Counted from the stretch's first letter, positions 24,059-37,129 are shown. The stretch: 64,000 nt of DNA from an uncultured Dechloromonas sp. (GCF_945957265.1 NZ_CAMFKO010000010.1:44885-108884); one strand, 5' to 3'. Translations and numbers: made by a program. Notes: generated by a model not told the origin, from the letters alone.

Positions 24059-24372
24059 TGGAGTGTCTCGGCGGCGACCCAGTTCAGATAGGCCGGCAGG
24101 CCGCGGGCGAGCGGCAGGGCGACGATTTCCGGCACCTCGTAGGGGTGCAGGGCGGTGATCCGGGCTTCGAGCGCCGGGTAGTTGCCGGCGGTCGTCTTGA
24201 TCAGCAGCGGGATTTCGGCCGCCGACTCGACGCTGCCCTGCCAGCGGTAGAGGGATTGCACGCGCGGCAGGATGTTCACGCAGGCGGCGAGCCGTTCCTC
24301 GACGACGGCCAGCGCGATGGCGTTGGCGGTTTCCTCGTCGGGGCAGTTGGTGATGACGATCAGGGTTTCCAT
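24055..24372 (-). CDS. cutA: Divalent-cation tolerance protein CutA
   Basis: The product is 105 residues with the CutA1 signature: VITNCPDEETANAIA, LAACVNILPRVQSLYRWQG and PLLIKTTAGNYPALEARITALHPYEVPEIVALPL. CutA forms a trimer like PII proteins; the copper-tolerance role in E. coli is largely indirect. Here, as in many proteobacteria, it is coupled to dsbD (ATGA overlap). Confidence 0.95.
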   Translation of the reverse strand: METLIVITNCPDEETANAIALAVVEERLAACVNILPRVQSLYRWQGSVESAAEIPLLIKTTAGNYPALEARITALHPYEVPEIVALPLARGLPAYLNWVAAETLQ

Positions 24373-24384
24373 GGGCGGACGATT

Positions 24385-25170
24385 CTACTTGAGCAGCCGG
24401 CGGCGGGTCAGGTGGAGGGCGATGGCGAAGGCTACGCCGGCGGTGGCGAGCAGCGCCATGATGTGGATCAGGGCGTCGGCCGGCACCTGGCCGGCGAGCA
24501 GCGGGCGCACCAGCGCCACGCCCTGGGCCAGCGGCAGCCAGCCGCCGATGGCGGCCAGCCACGCGGGGAGCTGGTCGGTCGGGAAGAAGACGCCGGAAAT
24601 CAGCGTCATCGGGGTGATGAACAGCGTGAAGTAGTACATGAAGAAATCGTAGCTCGGCGCCAGCGCGTTCCAGATCAGGCCCAGCGCGGCAAAGGCCAGC
24701 CCGGTCAGCACGATGGCCGGGAGCGCCCACAGCATCAGCGGCCCGTTGGTGAGGCCCATGGCGGTGATGACGACGAGGATGGCGGCGCCGGAGAACAGCG
24801 ACTTGGTCGCCGCCCAGAACAGTTCGCCGGCGACCACGTCGGCCAGCCCGAGCGGCGTGTTGAGGATGGCGTCCCAGGTCTTCTGCACGTGCATGCGCGA
24901 AAAGGCCGAATACAGGGCTTCGAAGGTGGCGGCGTTCATGGTCGATGCGCAGACCGTGCCGGCGGCCAGGAAGGCGACGTAGGGCTGGCCGTCGACGCTG
25001 GGCAGCATGGCGCCCAGGCCGTAGCCGAGGCCGAGCATGTAGATCAGCGGATCGGCCAGGTTGCCCAGGATGGACGGCAGCGCCAGCTTGCGCCAGACCA
25101 GGAAGTTGCGTCGCCACACCGGCAGGAAGCCGGTCAGGCTCGGGCGATGGGCGGGCGAGGTGGCATGCAT
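24385..25170 (-). CDS. ABC-2 type permease (NodJ-like)
   Basis: The product is 261 residues with six membrane helices. The opening WRRNFLVWRKLALPSILGNLADPLIYMLGLGYGLG and the inner VQKTWDAILNTPLGLADVVAGELFWAATKSLFSG fit NodJ/ABC-2 permeases, which export oligosaccharide-lipid or similar compounds with a NodI-type ATPase. The likely ATPase is at 26262-27179, with an HDOD gene between them. The substrate is unknown; nodulation is not implied. Confidence 0.88.
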   Translation of the reverse strand: MHATSPAHRPSLTGFLPVWRRNFLVWRKLALPSILGNLADPLIYMLGLGYGLGAMLPSVDGQPYVAFLAAGTVCASTMNAATFEALYSAFSRMHVQKTWDAILNTPLGLADVVAGELFWAATKSLFSGAAILVVITAMGLTNGPLMLWALPAIVLTGLAFAALGLIWNALAPSYDFFMYYFTLFITPMTLISGVFFPTDQLPAWLAAIGGWLPLAQGVALVRPLLAGQVPADALIHIMALLATAGVAFAIALHLTRRRLLK

Positions 25171-25273
25171 CGGGTAGGCGGTTCGGCAAGGGGGCGGCGA
25201 GGATAAGCCGCCATTCTAGGGGTGCCGCGCCGCGCCGACCGTAATGCTTTGTGACGGCGCACGGCGGGGCCGT

Positions 25274-26185
25274 TCAGCCGGTGCTTTCGGGCAGGCAGGA
25301 TTGGGCCAGCTCGGGCAGCTGTTCGGGGGTCAGCTCGAGGCAGGCCAGGCTGGCGTCGCCCAGTTTTTGCCATTCGCAGGTCTGCGACTGGGCGGTTTTC
25401 TGCTGGATCAGGTACTCGGCCAGTTGCGCCACGGCGATCAGGCGCCGGCTGCGCCCGGTGAGCTCCGCTCCACCTTCGAGCGCGGCGCGGTCGTGGTGAT
25501 GGCGGATGGCCTGGCAGGTTTCCTCCGGGAGCAGCCAGTCTTCCGCCAGCTGGGCGCCGAGCACGGCATGGTTGAGGCCGATGGCTTGCTCTTCGATGGC
25601 GGTGAAGCTCAGGGCTTCTTCCCGATTGGCCTGGACCAGGACATCGCGGTACTCGGGAAAGGGAATCATCAGCATCGGGATGCCGCAGTCGCGGAACAGC
25701 GCGAAGGTGTGCGCGTCTTCCGGGCGGATGCCGATGCCCTTGCCGATCTGCCTGACCAGCATGGCCGAGACTTCGGCCGTCGTCGCCGAGGCATCCCAGA
25801 AGCGGTCCATGTTCGGGACGTGCTTGAAGACCTGCTGCAGCGACAGCCCGGCGATGGTCCGGAGGACCTGCTTGAGCCCCAGCACGAGCAGGGCTTCCTG
25901 CACGGTCGGCACCTTCTTGCCGAACGAGAAGAACGGCGAATTGGCGATCTTGATCACGCCGGCCGACAGCGCGACATCTTGGCTGAGGAGCTTGGCCAGA
26001 TGGATGAAATCCGGGTCGTCCCTGGCCGTTTCCTTTTCGATGGCGACCAGAATGGCCGGTCGCGGCGGGATGCCGATATCGCGGAGTTCGATCTTCATCC
26101 GGGATTCGACGGCATCGGCCGCAGCCGTGCGGGTGTCGGCGGGATTGTGCTGGAGGTCTTCCACGCGAGGCTCGGTCAAGGTCAT
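25274..26185 (-). CDS. HDOD domain signalling protein
   Basis: The product is 303 residues. The HDOD core starts around residue 35 (DIGIPPRPAILVAI, FIHLAKLLSQDVALSAGVIKIANSPFFSFGKKVPTVQEALLVLGLKQVL) and includes LFRDCGIPMLM and HAVLGAQLAEDWLLPEETCQAIRHHHD. HDOD lacks the catalytic HD pair of HD-GYP enzymes and works as a signalling or scaffold domain. A TATAAT lies just upstream on the minus strand. It separates the two halves of an ABC exporter, which is unusual. Confidence 0.9.
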   Translation of the reverse strand: MTLTEPRVEDLQHNPADTRTAAADAVESRMKIELRDIGIPPRPAILVAIEKETARDDPDFIHLAKLLSQDVALSAGVIKIANSPFFSFGKKVPTVQEALLVLGLKQVLRTIAGLSLQQVFKHVPNMDRFWDASATTAEVSAMLVRQIGKGIGIRPEDAHTFALFRDCGIPMLMIPFPEYRDVLVQANREEALSFTAIEEQAIGLNHAVLGAQLAEDWLLPEETCQAIRHHHDRAALEGGAELTGRSRRLIAVAQLAEYLIQQKTAQSQTCEWQKLGDASLACLELTPEQLPELAQSCLPESTG

Positions 26186-26261
26186 GAGCCGCCGATTATA
26201 TGCCTTATGTCATAGATTGGCGTGGGCGCGCGACAGATTGCCGGGCGGGAGCGGGCGGCGC

Positions 26262-27179
26262 TCAGTCGCGCAGTTCGCGGCCGGTCAGCTTGATGAACAC
26301 GTCCTCGAGGTTGGAGGCGCGGTGCACGTAGCGCAGGCCTTCGGCTTCGGCCAGCGCGGCGAGCAGGGGGCGCGGGTCGCGGCAGTAGAAGAAGGCGGTT
26401 TCGCCGCTGGTCTCGACGCGCTCGCAGAGCAGGCGGTGGCGCTCGACGAAGGGCGGCAGCTGGCCGCGCGCTTCATCGAAGACTTCGACGACCTGCGGCT
26501 CGATGTGCTCGGCGATCAGCGCGCGCGGGCTGCCCTCGGCGATCTTTCGGCCGTGATCGATGACGATCAGCGAATCGCACAGGCGCTCCGCCTCGTCCAT
26601 GAAATGGGTGGTCAGGATCAGCGTCTTGCCGGCTGACTTGAGCTGCTTCAGGCGGTCCCAGATCAGGTGCCGGGCCTGCGGGTCGAGGCCGGTAGTCGGT
26701 TCGTCGAGAAAGACGACGTCGGGGTTGTTGATCAGGGCCCGGGCCAGGGTCAGCCGCCGTTTCATGCCGCCGGAGAGCGTCGCGATGCGGGCATCGGCCT
26801 TGCTGCCGAGGCCGGCGAAGTCGAGCAGCTGCGGGATGCGGCCGCGGATGTCGGCGTCGGCCATGCCGAAATAGCGGCCGAAGACGAGCAGGTTCTCGGC
26901 GCAGGTGAAGTCGGGATCGAGGTTGTCGAACTGCGGCACGACGCCGACCCGCGCCCTGGCCTGCTGCGCCTCGGCGGGAATGGCGCGCCCGTTGAGCGCG
27001 ATGGCGCCGCTGGCCGGGGCGGTCAGGCCGAGACAGAGGCGTAGCGTGGTCGTCTTGCCGGCGCCGTTCGGGCCGAGCAGGCCGAAACAGGTGCCGGCGG
27101 CGACCGCGAAGGACAACCCGGCGACCACTTCCTGGTCGCCGTAGGCCTTGCGCAGGTCGCGGACGTCTAGTGTCGCCAC
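26262..27179 (-). CDS. ABC exporter ATP-binding protein (NodI-like)
   Basis: The product is 305 residues from the GTG at 27179 ([14 protein letters not shown]), chosen because longer starts run into the hydrolase frame. Walker A is GPNGAGKTT, the Q-loop is VVPQFDN, the signature is LSGGMKRRL and Walker B is [13 protein letters not shown], with switch His in [10 protein letters not shown]. The C-terminal tail resembles the NodI/DrrA extension. It probably pairs with the permease at 24385-25170. It overlaps the hydrolase stop by 13 bases. Confidence 0.93.
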   Translation of the reverse strand: MATLDVRDLRKAYGDQEVVAGLSFAVAAGTCFGLLGPNGAGKTTTLRLCLGLTAPASGAIALNGRAIPAEAQQARARVGVVPQFDNLDPDFTCAENLLVFGRYFGMADADIRGRIPQLLDFAGLGSKADARIATLSGGMKRRLTLARALINNPDVVFLDEPTTGLDPQARHLIWDRLKQLKSAGKTLILTTHFMDEAERLCDSLIVIDHGRKIAEGSPRALIAEHIEPQVVEVFDEARGQLPPFVERHRLLCERVETSGETAFFYCRDPRPLLAALAEAEGLRYVHRASNLEDVFIKLTGRELRD

Positions 27180-27805
27180 GCCCGGGTGATGATGTCGCGG
27201 ATGACGTGCAGGCGGCGGTGGAAGAAGTGGTCGGCGCCGGGCACCATGACCACCGGCAGGTCGAGCGGCAAGGCCCACGCGAAGACGTTGCCCGGCGGTA
27301 CCAGCGTGTCGTCGGAGCCGTGGATGACGATGGTGTCGTGCGGCACGGCCTCGGTGTCGTAGTGGCGGGTGTCTTCCACGTAGCCGGCCGCCGTGCCGAC
27401 CAGCACCAGGCGCTGGGCCGGGTGGCCGGCTTCCTTGAGGCGCTTGGCGACGCGGCTCTGGCAGTAGGCGCCGAAGGAGAAGCCGCTGAGGACCACCGGC
27501 AGGTCGCCGCAGCGGCGCTTGGCTTCCTCGAGCACGGCGAGCAGGTCTTCGGTCTCGCCGCGGCCCTCGTCGTGCACGCCCTCGCTGTCGCCGACGCCGC
27601 GGAAATTGGGACGGAAGGCGGCATAGCCGAGGCTGACGAAGGTGCGCGCCAGGGTGTAGGCGACCTTGTTGGTATTGGCGCCGCCGCCGAGCGGATGCGG
27701 GTGGGCGACCAGGGCGATGCCTTTCGGCGCGTCCGGGCGTTCCATGATGATCTCGATCTTGCCGGCCGGGCCGTCGATCAGGAGTTTTTCTTCGGGTGCT
27801 CTCAT
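27167..27805 (-). CDS. Alpha/beta-hydrolase (COG2945-type)
   Basis: The product is 212 residues with [16 protein letters not shown] (oxyanion region), the nucleophile elbow [16 protein letters not shown] (acid) and GADHFFH (histidine), so the triad is complete. The family is of uncharacterised cytoplasmic esterases or peptidases. It starts 4 bases after the ferredoxin gene and overlaps the ABC ATPase. Operon structure ferredoxin-hydrolase-ATPase is apparent, but no common function is evident. Confidence 0.88.
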   Translation of the reverse strand: MRAPEEKLLIDGPAGKIEIIMERPDAPKGIALVAHPHPLGGGANTNKVAYTLARTFVSLGYAAFRPNFRGVGDSEGVHDEGRGETEDLLAVLEEAKRRCGDLPVVLSGFSFGAYCQSRVAKRLKEAGHPAQRLVLVGTAAGYVEDTRHYDTEAVPHDTIVIHGSDDTLVPPGNVFAWALPLDLPVVMVPGADHFFHRRLHVIRDIITRAWRH

Positions 27806-27809
27806 GGCG

Positions 27810-28118
27810 TCAGATCTTCAGGCGTTCGACGACCTTGCCGCCGATCAGGTGTTCCTGGATGATTTCCTCGACGTCTTCCTTGTCGACATAGGTGTACCAG
27901 ACGGCTTCCGGGTAGACCACCATGACCGGGCCGTTGTCGCAGCGGTCGAGGCAGCCGGCCTTGTTGATCCGGACCTTGCCCTCGCCCTTCATCTTGAGCT
28001 GGGCGATGCGATCCTTGGCATAGGCCTGCATTTCGCTGGCGCCCAGGGCATTGCAGCAAGTCTCGCCGGGCTCGCGCTGGTTGCAGCAAAAAAAGACGTG
28101 GTGTTTGAAATGGCTCAT
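27810..28118 (-). CDS. Thioredoxin-like [2Fe-2S] ferredoxin
   Basis: The product is 102 residues. Cysteines in FFCCNQREPGETCCNALG and in AGCLDRCDNGP match the CX(8-12)C...CX3C cluster ligands of the Shethna/NuoE-like family, with VYPEAVWYTYV closing the fold. It is an electron carrier; partners are unknown. It is the first gene of the ferredoxin-hydrolase-ABC operon. Confidence 0.92.
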   Translation of the reverse strand: MSHFKHHVFFCCNQREPGETCCNALGASEMQAYAKDRIAQLKMKGEGKVRINKAGCLDRCDNGPVMVVYPEAVWYTYVDKEDVEEIIQEHLIGGKVVERLKI

Positions 28119-28172
28119 GCGGGTTCTCCTGTGCAGACCCGCATTATAGGCGAGGGGTCGGGGCGTGGGCGC

Positions 28173-30491
28173 TTATGCGCCTGCCTGCTCCGCCGTTCGG
28201 GCGCGCGGCCGGGACAGGCTGGTCAGCAGGAGCTTGAGAAAGCTGTCCGGATCGATGGGCTTGGTGGCGAAGTGATCCATGCCGGCCGCCAGGCAGCGCT
28301 CCCGGTCGTCGGCGAAGGCGTTGGCGGTCATGGCGATGATCAGCAGATCGCCTCCCCCGGGCAGCGCGCGGATATGGCGGGTCGCTTCGAGGCCGTCCAT
28401 TTCCGGCATCTGCATGTCCATCAGGATCAGGTCGTAGCGGCGCTGGCCGGCCATGCGGACCGCCTCGACGCCGTTCTCGGCGGTGTCGACATGGAAACCG
28501 ATATCTTCGAGGAGGATCTGCGCCACCTCGCGGTTCACCGGCTCGTCCTCCACCAGCAGGACGGGAATCCCGGCATACATCCGGTGCAGCGTGGCTTCGC
28601 AATCGTCGGGATGCTCCGGCTCGGGCATCGGGACATCCGCCGATTTCCCCAGGCGGGCGGTGAACCAGAAGCGGCTTCCCTGCCCCGGCTCGCTGTACAC
28701 CCCGACCTCGCCGCCCATGGCCGTGGCGATGTGCGCGGTGATGGCGAGCCCCAGGCCGGTGCCGCCGTATTTCCGGGTGGTCGACCCGTCGGCCTGCTCG
28801 AAGGCGTTGAACAGGCGCGCCTGGGCTTCGGGCGCGATGCCGATGCCGCTATCCTCGACCTCGAAGCGCAGGATCACGTGTTCCGTCTCGTCGGCCTGAA
28901 CGCGCATGCGCAATGCGACGGTGCCCCGCTCGGTGAATTTCACCGCATTCGACGCGTAGTTGAGCAGGCATTGCTGGAGGCGCGTCTGGTCGCCGATCAG
29001 GCGCGCCGGCAGATCGGCAGGCAATTCGCAGATCAGGTGCAGGCGTTTTTCGAGCACGCGCTCGTGCAGCATGGAGCGGACGTTCTCGAACAGCGTCGCC
29101 GGTTCGAACGGCGCTTCCTCCAGTACCAGCTTCCCGGCCTCGATCTTGGAGAGATCGAGCACCATGTTGATGACTTCGAGCAGATGCTGGCTGGCGGCCT
29201 CCAGCTTGCCGAGGCGGCTGCTCTGCTCCGGCGCCAGGCCGCCGCGGCGGATCAGCAGCGCCATGCCGTTGATGGCATTGAGCGGGGTGCGGATTTCGTG
29301 GCTCATGTTGGCCAGGAAGATGCTCTTGGCGAGATTGGCCTGCTCGGCGGCCTCCTTGGCCAGGGAAAGGGCGACGGTCCGTTCGTCGACGCGCGCCTCG
29401 AGCTGGGTGTTGAGGTCGCGCAGCTCCTGCTCGCGGGCCAGGATGGCGCCGGCCATGTGGCCGATGTCGGAAGACAGGCGGTTGAATTCCACGATCCGTC
29501 CGCGCGGCCACTGGTTGGCCGTTTGCCCGAGGGCGAGCTGGTGCGCCCGGCGGACGATGCCGGACAGCGGCCGCATCAGGCGCCGGGCCGCGTAGAGCGA
29601 AAGCAGCGCGCCGATGGCCAGCGAGGCCACGAAGCCGCCGACCACGATCAGCACCGTCATGCGGATTTCCGGGTTGGCGAAACCGGCCGGCAGGCGGGCG
29701 ATGAACGACCAGCCGAGCGCCTGCGAGCGGGCGCCGCCGACGTAGTACTGGCGGCCGGCGAAGCTGAACTGGGTGGGCAGTTCCGTGCCCTTGAGCACGG
29801 CGTTGAGGATAGGCGAGTTGTAGAGGTTGAGGCCGCCGAGCAGCTTGGTCGATTCGGTGTCGGCCAGCAGTTCGCCCCGCTGGTCGATGACCCAGATGGC
29901 CCGCTGCTTGTCGACCGGGTTGCGGTCGAGGATGTTGAGCAGGTAGTCGAGCGGTATCTCGGCGAGCAGCACGCGGCCGCCGCTGGCCGGCACGGCGAGG
30001 CCGACGGTGACGACGCCGCTGAGCGACGAGAGGTACTTGTCGCTCCACACCGGCGCGCCCCGCTGGCTGGCTTCGCGGAAGAGCGGCGTCGCCGACAGGT
30101 CGCTGCCGAGCACTTCGCGCTCCAGGTGGCGATATTCGGGGGTCAGTCCGGCGTTGATCACGTCGCCCTCCGGCGACAGAAGGTACAGCGCCCGGAACAC
30201 CTTGCCGCCGACCACCGCCTGGCTGATCAGGGTGGCCGGCGCTTCGCTGTTGAGCAGCGCCGTGGCGACCAGGGCCAGCTGTTCCTGCTGCGCCAGCATC
30301 TGCATCTCGATGCGGAAGGCCAGTTCGCGGGCATCGCTTTCGGCGCGGGTGCGAATCTCGGACTCCAGTTGCGGAATGCGGATCAGCAGAAAGATGGAGC
30401 CGACGATCAGGAAGGTCAGCGTCGACGTGACGGCCAGCAGCACGCCGAGGTAGGCATGCAGGGGCCATTCACGCTGTCGGGTTGGCATCAC
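28173..30491 (-). CDS. Cache-HAMP hybrid sensor histidine kinase
   Basis: The product is 772 residues. TM1 is at about 12-35 ([23 protein letters not shown]), then a periplasmic double-Cache domain, TM2 ([23 protein letters not shown]), and HAMP. The HisKA phospho-acceptor is in [14 protein letters not shown], the ATPase lid is [10 protein letters not shown], and a C-terminal receiver has [12 protein letters not shown] and [13 protein letters not shown]. The ATG overlaps the stop of the upstream solute-binding lipoprotein by 4 bases, so that protein may present ligand to the Cache domain. No output response regulator is adjacent. Confidence 0.93.
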   Translation of the reverse strand: MMPTRQREWPLHAYLGVLLAVTSTLTFLIVGSIFLLIRIPQLESEIRTRAESDARELAFRIEMQMLAQQEQLALVATALLNSEAPATLISQAVVGGKVFRALYLLSPEGDVINAGLTPEYRHLEREVLGSDLSATPLFREASQRGAPVWSDKYLSSLSGVVTVGLAVPASGGRVLLAEIPLDYLLNILDRNPVDKQRAIWVIDQRGELLADTESTKLLGGLNLYNSPILNAVLKGTELPTQFSFAGRQYYVGGARSQALGWSFIARLPAGFANPEIRMTVLIVVGGFVASLAIGALLSLYAARRLMRPLSGIVRRAHQLALGQTANQWPRGRIVEFNRLSSDIGHMAGAILAREQELRDLNTQLEARVDERTVALSLAKEAAEQANLAKSIFLANMSHEIRTPLNAINGMALLIRRGGLAPEQSSRLGKLEAASQHLLEVINMVLDLSKIEAGKLVLEEAPFEPATLFENVRSMLHERVLEKRLHLICELPADLPARLIGDQTRLQQCLLNYASNAVKFTERGTVALRMRVQADETEHVILRFEVEDSGIGIAPEAQARLFNAFEQADGSTTRKYGGTGLGLAITAHIATAMGGEVGVYSEPGQGSRFWFTARLGKSADVPMPEPEHPDDCEATLHRMYAGIPVLLVEDEPVNREVAQILLEDIGFHVDTAENGVEAVRMAGQRRYDLILMDMQMPEMDGLEATRHIRALPGGGDLLIIAMTANAFADDRERCLAAGMDHFATKPIDPDSFLKLLLTSLSRPRARTAEQAGA

Positions 30492-31597
30492 TTGACCTGT
30501 ACCGGCGCATCGCCGCGAATCTCGGTGAAATAGACCTTGCGCGTCGCGTCGCCATAGGCATCGAAGCGGATTTCCTGCTGCACGCCCTGGTAGGGGCCGT
30601 ACTTGAGCAGGGCCGGCTTCATGCCTTCGCCGGCCTCCCGCTTCTTCATGGCGGCGAACACGATGTTGGCCGTGTCGTAGGCGAGCAGGGAGAACGAACC
30701 GAACTCGCGCTGGAAGCGTGTCTTGAAGGCGTTACGGAAGTTCAGGTAGGCCGCGCTGTCGTCGCTGCGGTTGTAGGCGTGCGTCATCAGCAGGCCATCC
30801 ACGGCGCTGCCGCCCATCTCGACCAGCGCTTCGGCCGAGGCCGCCCATTCGGACGAGCTGAGCGGCAGGCCGGGGGCCTGCCGGCGCGCCTGCTGGGCGA
30901 GCCGCGAGGTGTCGAGGGTGCTGGCGACCAGCACCAGCGCATCGGGTTTCGATTCGAGCAGGTGGGCAACGACATCGGAAAAGCGGGTGCCGCCGGCCGA
31001 CTCGAAACCGGCGGTCGCGCTGGTGCTGCCGCCCAGTTTTTCGAACTCGGCCGAGAAGGCCTCGATCCAGGTACCGCTGAACGGCAGGTTGGAGGCATCG
31101 AAAGCGAGCCCGGCCCGGCGCGCGCCGCGCTCGTAAACGACCCGGGCATGCTGGATGGCGGCTTCGCGCGTGGTGCAATTGACGCGGAAGAAGTTGTCGT
31201 CCTTGCCGTAGAAATTGGTCGATGCGACGGTCGGGCTGATCATCACCTGGCCGGCCTTGTCCATCAGCGGCAGCACGACGGTGGCCATCGAACTGGTGAC
31301 CGGGCCGATGATGATGTCGGGGCGCAGGGCGATCAGCTCCTGGGCGGCGAGCTCGGCCTTGGCCTTGTCCTGCCCGTCGTCGCGGACGATCAGCTCGATC
31401 TTGCGGCCGTTGATGCCGCCCGCCTCGTTCTGTTGCTCAATGGCCAGGATCACGCCGTTGCGGACGCTCTCGCCGAAGTCGGAGCCGCGGTCGGAGAGGC
31501 CGGCCAGCAGGCCGATGCGTATGGGTTCGGGCGGGGCGCAGGCGGCCAGCGCCCAGGCCAGGGCGAGCGCCCCCGCGAGCAAGGATGGTTTTCCCAA
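30488..31597 (-). CDS. Solute-binding lipoprotein (branched-chain amino acid type), kinase partner
   Basis: The product is 369 residues with a lipoprotein signal ([13 protein letters not shown]). The type I binding fold is shown by [44 protein letters not shown] and [21 protein letters not shown]. The start is TTG at 31597 with GGAGGAG close upstream; the nearby ATG is out of frame. No ABC permease or ATPase genes are adjacent. Instead it is coupled to the hybrid kinase, which points to sensing and not transport. Confidence 0.88.
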   Translation of the reverse strand: MGKPSLLAGALALAWALAACAPPEPIRIGLLAGLSDRGSDFGESVRNGVILAIEQQNEAGGINGRKIELIVRDDGQDKAKAELAAQELIALRPDIIIGPVTSSMATVVLPLMDKAGQVMISPTVASTNFYGKDDNFFRVNCTTREAAIQHARVVYERGARRAGLAFDASNLPFSGTWIEAFSAEFEKLGGSTSATAGFESAGGTRFSDVVAHLLESKPDALVLVASTLDTSRLAQQARRQAPGLPLSSSEWAASAEALVEMGGSAVDGLLMTHAYNRSDDSAAYLNFRNAFKTRFQREFGSFSLLAYDTANIVFAAMKKREAGEGMKPALLKYGPYQGVQQEIRFDAYGDATRKVYFTEIRGDAPVQVK

Positions 31598-31711
31598 GGC
31601 ATCTCCTCCGCTTTGCTGGTTATTGTTTTTCTATGTTTACGACTAGCTTACGCCATTCTAAGCCAAGCATCGGCATCGGGGCGCTTCCGTCTCCGGGCGC
31701 GCCGGCGGTGA

Positions 31712-34417
<2,706 letters not shown>

Positions 34418-34466
34418 CGCTGTCCTTTTATGCAAAGGCCTCGACGCCAGTCTAGCGCAGCCTGCC

Positions 34467-35525
34467 CTAGCCGCGCCGGCTGGCCAGGAGCAGGAAGGGC
34501 AGCGTCAGGAAGGGCCAGGCCGTGGCGACCAGGCGGGTGAGGCCGTTGAAATTGAGGAAGTGCCCCTGGCGCCAGGTGGCCAGGGCGGCGGCCGAGTAGG
34601 GGTTGGGCGGCGCCAGGTTGACCAGCACGGTGCCCGCCATCAGCGACAGGGCGGCGATCATCAGCCGCGGTGTCGGCGGCAGGGCGATGGCGATGGCCAG
34701 GATGGCCGCCCCGACCAGCAGCCCGAGGCGGGAGCCCTGCGTCAGCCAGGACAAGGCGTCGGCCGGGCTGACCAGGACGGCCGTGGCGAGCGTGGCGACG
34801 ACCAGGCTGAGCAGCAGGAACAGCGGCACGACGGCGTAGGCCACGGCCAGGCGGGCACTCAGCATGCGCACGATGAGCCCGACCGCGACCGCGTTGAAGG
34901 CGGTAATGCTGGCTTCGATCATGACGAAGCTTTCCGCGGCGAAGGGTACGGCGCCGGTCAGGCCGAACAGCTGGCGGACATCGCCGGCGCCGAAGAGGAG
35001 CGTTTCGGGCGACAGCGGCACGAGCAGCCACAGCCCGAGCAGGGTCAGGCCGAGTTCGGCGTGCGGGATGGGGGCGATCAGCCGGTGTTCGAGGGCGGCG
35101 ACGCGGGCGAAGATGCGCGGCCCGACCGCCTTCGCCCAGAGCGCGCCGAGCAGTCCGCCGAGGCTGTTGCAGGCGAGGTCGAGGTTGGAGGGCACGCGCG
35201 ACGGCAGCCAGGTCTGCAGGGTTTCCAGTCCGAAACTGACACCGGCGGCGAGCAGCGTGGCGACGACCAGGGCCGTGTAGCGGCCGGGCAGGCGGCTCAG
35301 TGCCAGCGTCAGGAAAAAGCCGAGCGGCAGGTAGACGGCGACGTTGGCGGCCAGGTCGAAGGCCGTCCAGTAGCGCGGCCAGCCGCCTTCGAGAAAGGCG
35401 ATCGGCGAGACGCCGGTATCGCGCCAGCCGCTGAACGGGTGCAGGCTGCCGTAGACGACCAGGCCGAACCAGGCGAGCGCGAGGTAGGTGGCGAAACGGA
35501 CGGGGCCAAGGCTGGAATGGGGCAT
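34467..35525 (-). CDS. VanZ-like multi-pass membrane protein
   Basis: The product is 352 residues with about ten hydrophobic helices. The N-terminal half matches the VanZ pattern: YGSLHPFSGW, FDLAANVAVYLPLGFFLTLALS, GVSFGLETLQTWLPSRVPSNLDLACNSLGGLLGAL. The C-terminal half is a further hydrophobic domain with no recognised motif. Molecular function is unknown for most members. It ends 49 bases downstream of the P-type ATPase start in the same orientation. Confidence 0.85.
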   Translation of the reverse strand: MPHSSLGPVRFATYLALAWFGLVVYGSLHPFSGWRDTGVSPIAFLEGGWPRYWTAFDLAANVAVYLPLGFFLTLALSRLPGRYTALVVATLLAAGVSFGLETLQTWLPSRVPSNLDLACNSLGGLLGALWAKAVGPRIFARVAALEHRLIAPIPHAELGLTLLGLWLLVPLSPETLLFGAGDVRQLFGLTGAVPFAAESFVMIEASITAFNAVAVGLIVRMLSARLAVAYAVVPLFLLLSLVVATLATAVLVSPADALSWLTQGSRLGLLVGAAILAIAIALPPTPRLMIAALSLMAGTVLVNLAPPNPYSAAALATWRQGHFLNFNGLTRLVATAWPFLTLPFLLLASRRG

Positions 35526-35632
35526 GCCTTGATTTTAGGGGCTTTCCGGGAAGGCGTCAGCTTCGCCGTCTGGAAACACAGGTTTCCGGCGAACGGCGAA
35601 ATGCCCGTTTTCCGGTCACAGTGTGACTGAAA

Positions 35633-37129
35633 TCAGTGGCGATGCGGCGGCTCGACGGCGTGGTGCGTTTCGGCGGCGGCCCGGTGGTGCAGCGCCTCGT
35701 GTATGTCTTCCGCCGCCTGCCGGTGGCCGACCCATTGCGGCAGCAGCGAGCCGACGACCATGCCGAGTATGCTGACGCCGAGGCCGATCAGCTGGGGCGG
35801 CACCAGGCTGGCTTCGCCGATCAGCGTTTCGATCAGCAGCCAGGAGGTCAGGCCGCCGAAAATGGCGGCCAGCGCGCCCTGCGTCGTCGCCCGCTTCCAG
35901 AAGGCGCCGAAGAAGAGCGGCACGAAGGCGCCGGCCAGCGTCACCTTGTAGGCGTTTTCGACCATCTTGAAGATGCTGGCGTTGGAATACAGCGCAAAAC
36001 CGAGCACGACCATGGCAAAACAGACGATCGAGGCGCGCATGACCTTCAGGAACTGGTGATCGCCCATGTTCGGGTAGAAGCCACGCACGATGTTTTCCGA
36101 GAAGGCGACCGACGGGGCCAGCAGCGTTGCCGACGAGCAGCTCATGATGGCCGACAGCACGGCGCCGAAGAAGATGGCCTGGGCGAAGACGGGTGTGTGC
36201 TGGAGGACCAGCGTCGGCAGCACCAGTTGCGAATCGGTCTTGAGCAGGCCGTTGAACAGCTCGGGGTCGATCAAGGTCGCCGAATAGGCGATGAACATCG
36301 GCACGAAGGTGAAGCAGAAGTAGATCGTGGCGCCGATGACCGAGCCCCACAGCGCGATCTTCTGGCTGCGCGCCGAGGTGATGCGCTGGAAGACGTCCTG
36401 CTGCGGGATGGAGCCGAGCATCATGGTGATCCAGGCGCCGAGGAAGGTCAGCCACAGCCACGGGTCGGGCGGCGGGAAGAAGTCGAGCTTGCCGGCGGCC
36501 GAGGCGTGCTGGATCACGGTTTCGACGCCGCCGGCCGGCACCGCGACGACGCTGGCGATGTAGAGCATGCCGCCCATGATCACGCCCATCTGCACGAAAT
36601 CGAGGATGGCCACCGACAGCATGCCGCCGAAGGTGGTGTAGGTGAGCACGATGGCGGCGCCGAGGATCATGCCGGCCGTCTGGCTGACGAAATCGTTGGT
36701 CACGACGTTGAAGACCAGGCCCAGCGCCTTGATCTGGGCCGATACCCAGCCCAGGTAGGAGGCGACGATGCACAGCGTGGTCAGCACTTCGACGCTGCGG
36801 TTGTAGCGCATGCGGAAGTAGTCGCCGAGGGTCAGGATGTTGAGCTTGTAGAGTTTCCGGGCGAAAAAGAAACCGGCGATGATCAGGCACATCGAGGAGC
36901 CGAAGGGGTCGGCGACGACGCCGGTCAGGCCTTCCTTGACGAAGGTGGCGGAGACGCCGAACACGGCCTCGGCGCCGAACCAGGTGGCGAAAACCGTGGC
37001 GGTGACCACCGGCAGCGGCAGGTGGCGGCCGGCGACGGCGAAGTCCTTGGCGCTATGGACGCGGGTGGCTGCGTAGAGGCCGATGCCGATGGAAAGCAGC
37101 AGGTAGAGGACGACGAACCAGATCAGCAT
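35633..37129 (-). CDS. Sodium:solute symporter family protein
   Basis: The product is 498 residues with about 13 membrane helices. Typical SSS segments are FAVAGRHLPLPVVTATVFATWFGAEAVFGVSATFVKEG, LGDYFRMRYNRSVEVL, GSIPQQDVFQRITSARSQKIALWGSVIG and SAIMSCSSATLLAPSVAFSENI. The substrate is not evident; some members act as sensors or acetate/choline/proline carriers. The cytoplasmic tail is histidine-rich (HEALHHRAAAETHHAVEPPHRH), which could bind metal. Confidence 0.9.
   Translation of the reverse strand: MLIWFVVLYLLLSIGIGLYAATRVHSAKDFAVAGRHLPLPVVTATVFATWFGAEAVFGVSATFVKEGLTGVVADPFGSSMCLIIAGFFFARKLYKLNILTLGDYFRMRYNRSVEVLTTLCIVASYLGWVSAQIKALGLVFNVVTNDFVSQTAGMILGAAIVLTYTTFGGMLSVAILDFVQMGVIMGGMLYIASVVAVPAGGVETVIQHASAAGKLDFFPPPDPWLWLTFLGAWITMMLGSIPQQDVFQRITSARSQKIALWGSVIGATIYFCFTFVPMFIAYSATLIDPELFNGLLKTDSQLVLPTLVLQHTPVFAQAIFFGAVLSAIMSCSSATLLAPSVAFSENIVRGFYPNMGDHQFLKVMRASIVCFAMVVLGFALYSNASIFKMVENAYKVTLAGAFVPLFFGAFWKRATTQGALAAIFGGLTSWLLIETLIGEASLVPPQLIGLGVSILGMVVGSLLPQWVGHRQAAEDIHEALHHRAAAETHHAVEPPHRH

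Noticed and set aside
27666-30533. 955-codon plus-strand ORF
   Set aside because: Antisense to the Cache hybrid kinase, whose motifs are all intact on the minus strand.
35615-35627. GTCACAGTGTGAC palindrome near the symporter stop codon
   Set aside because: The half-sites resemble CRP boxes but are in reverse order and spacing, and there is no fitting promoter.
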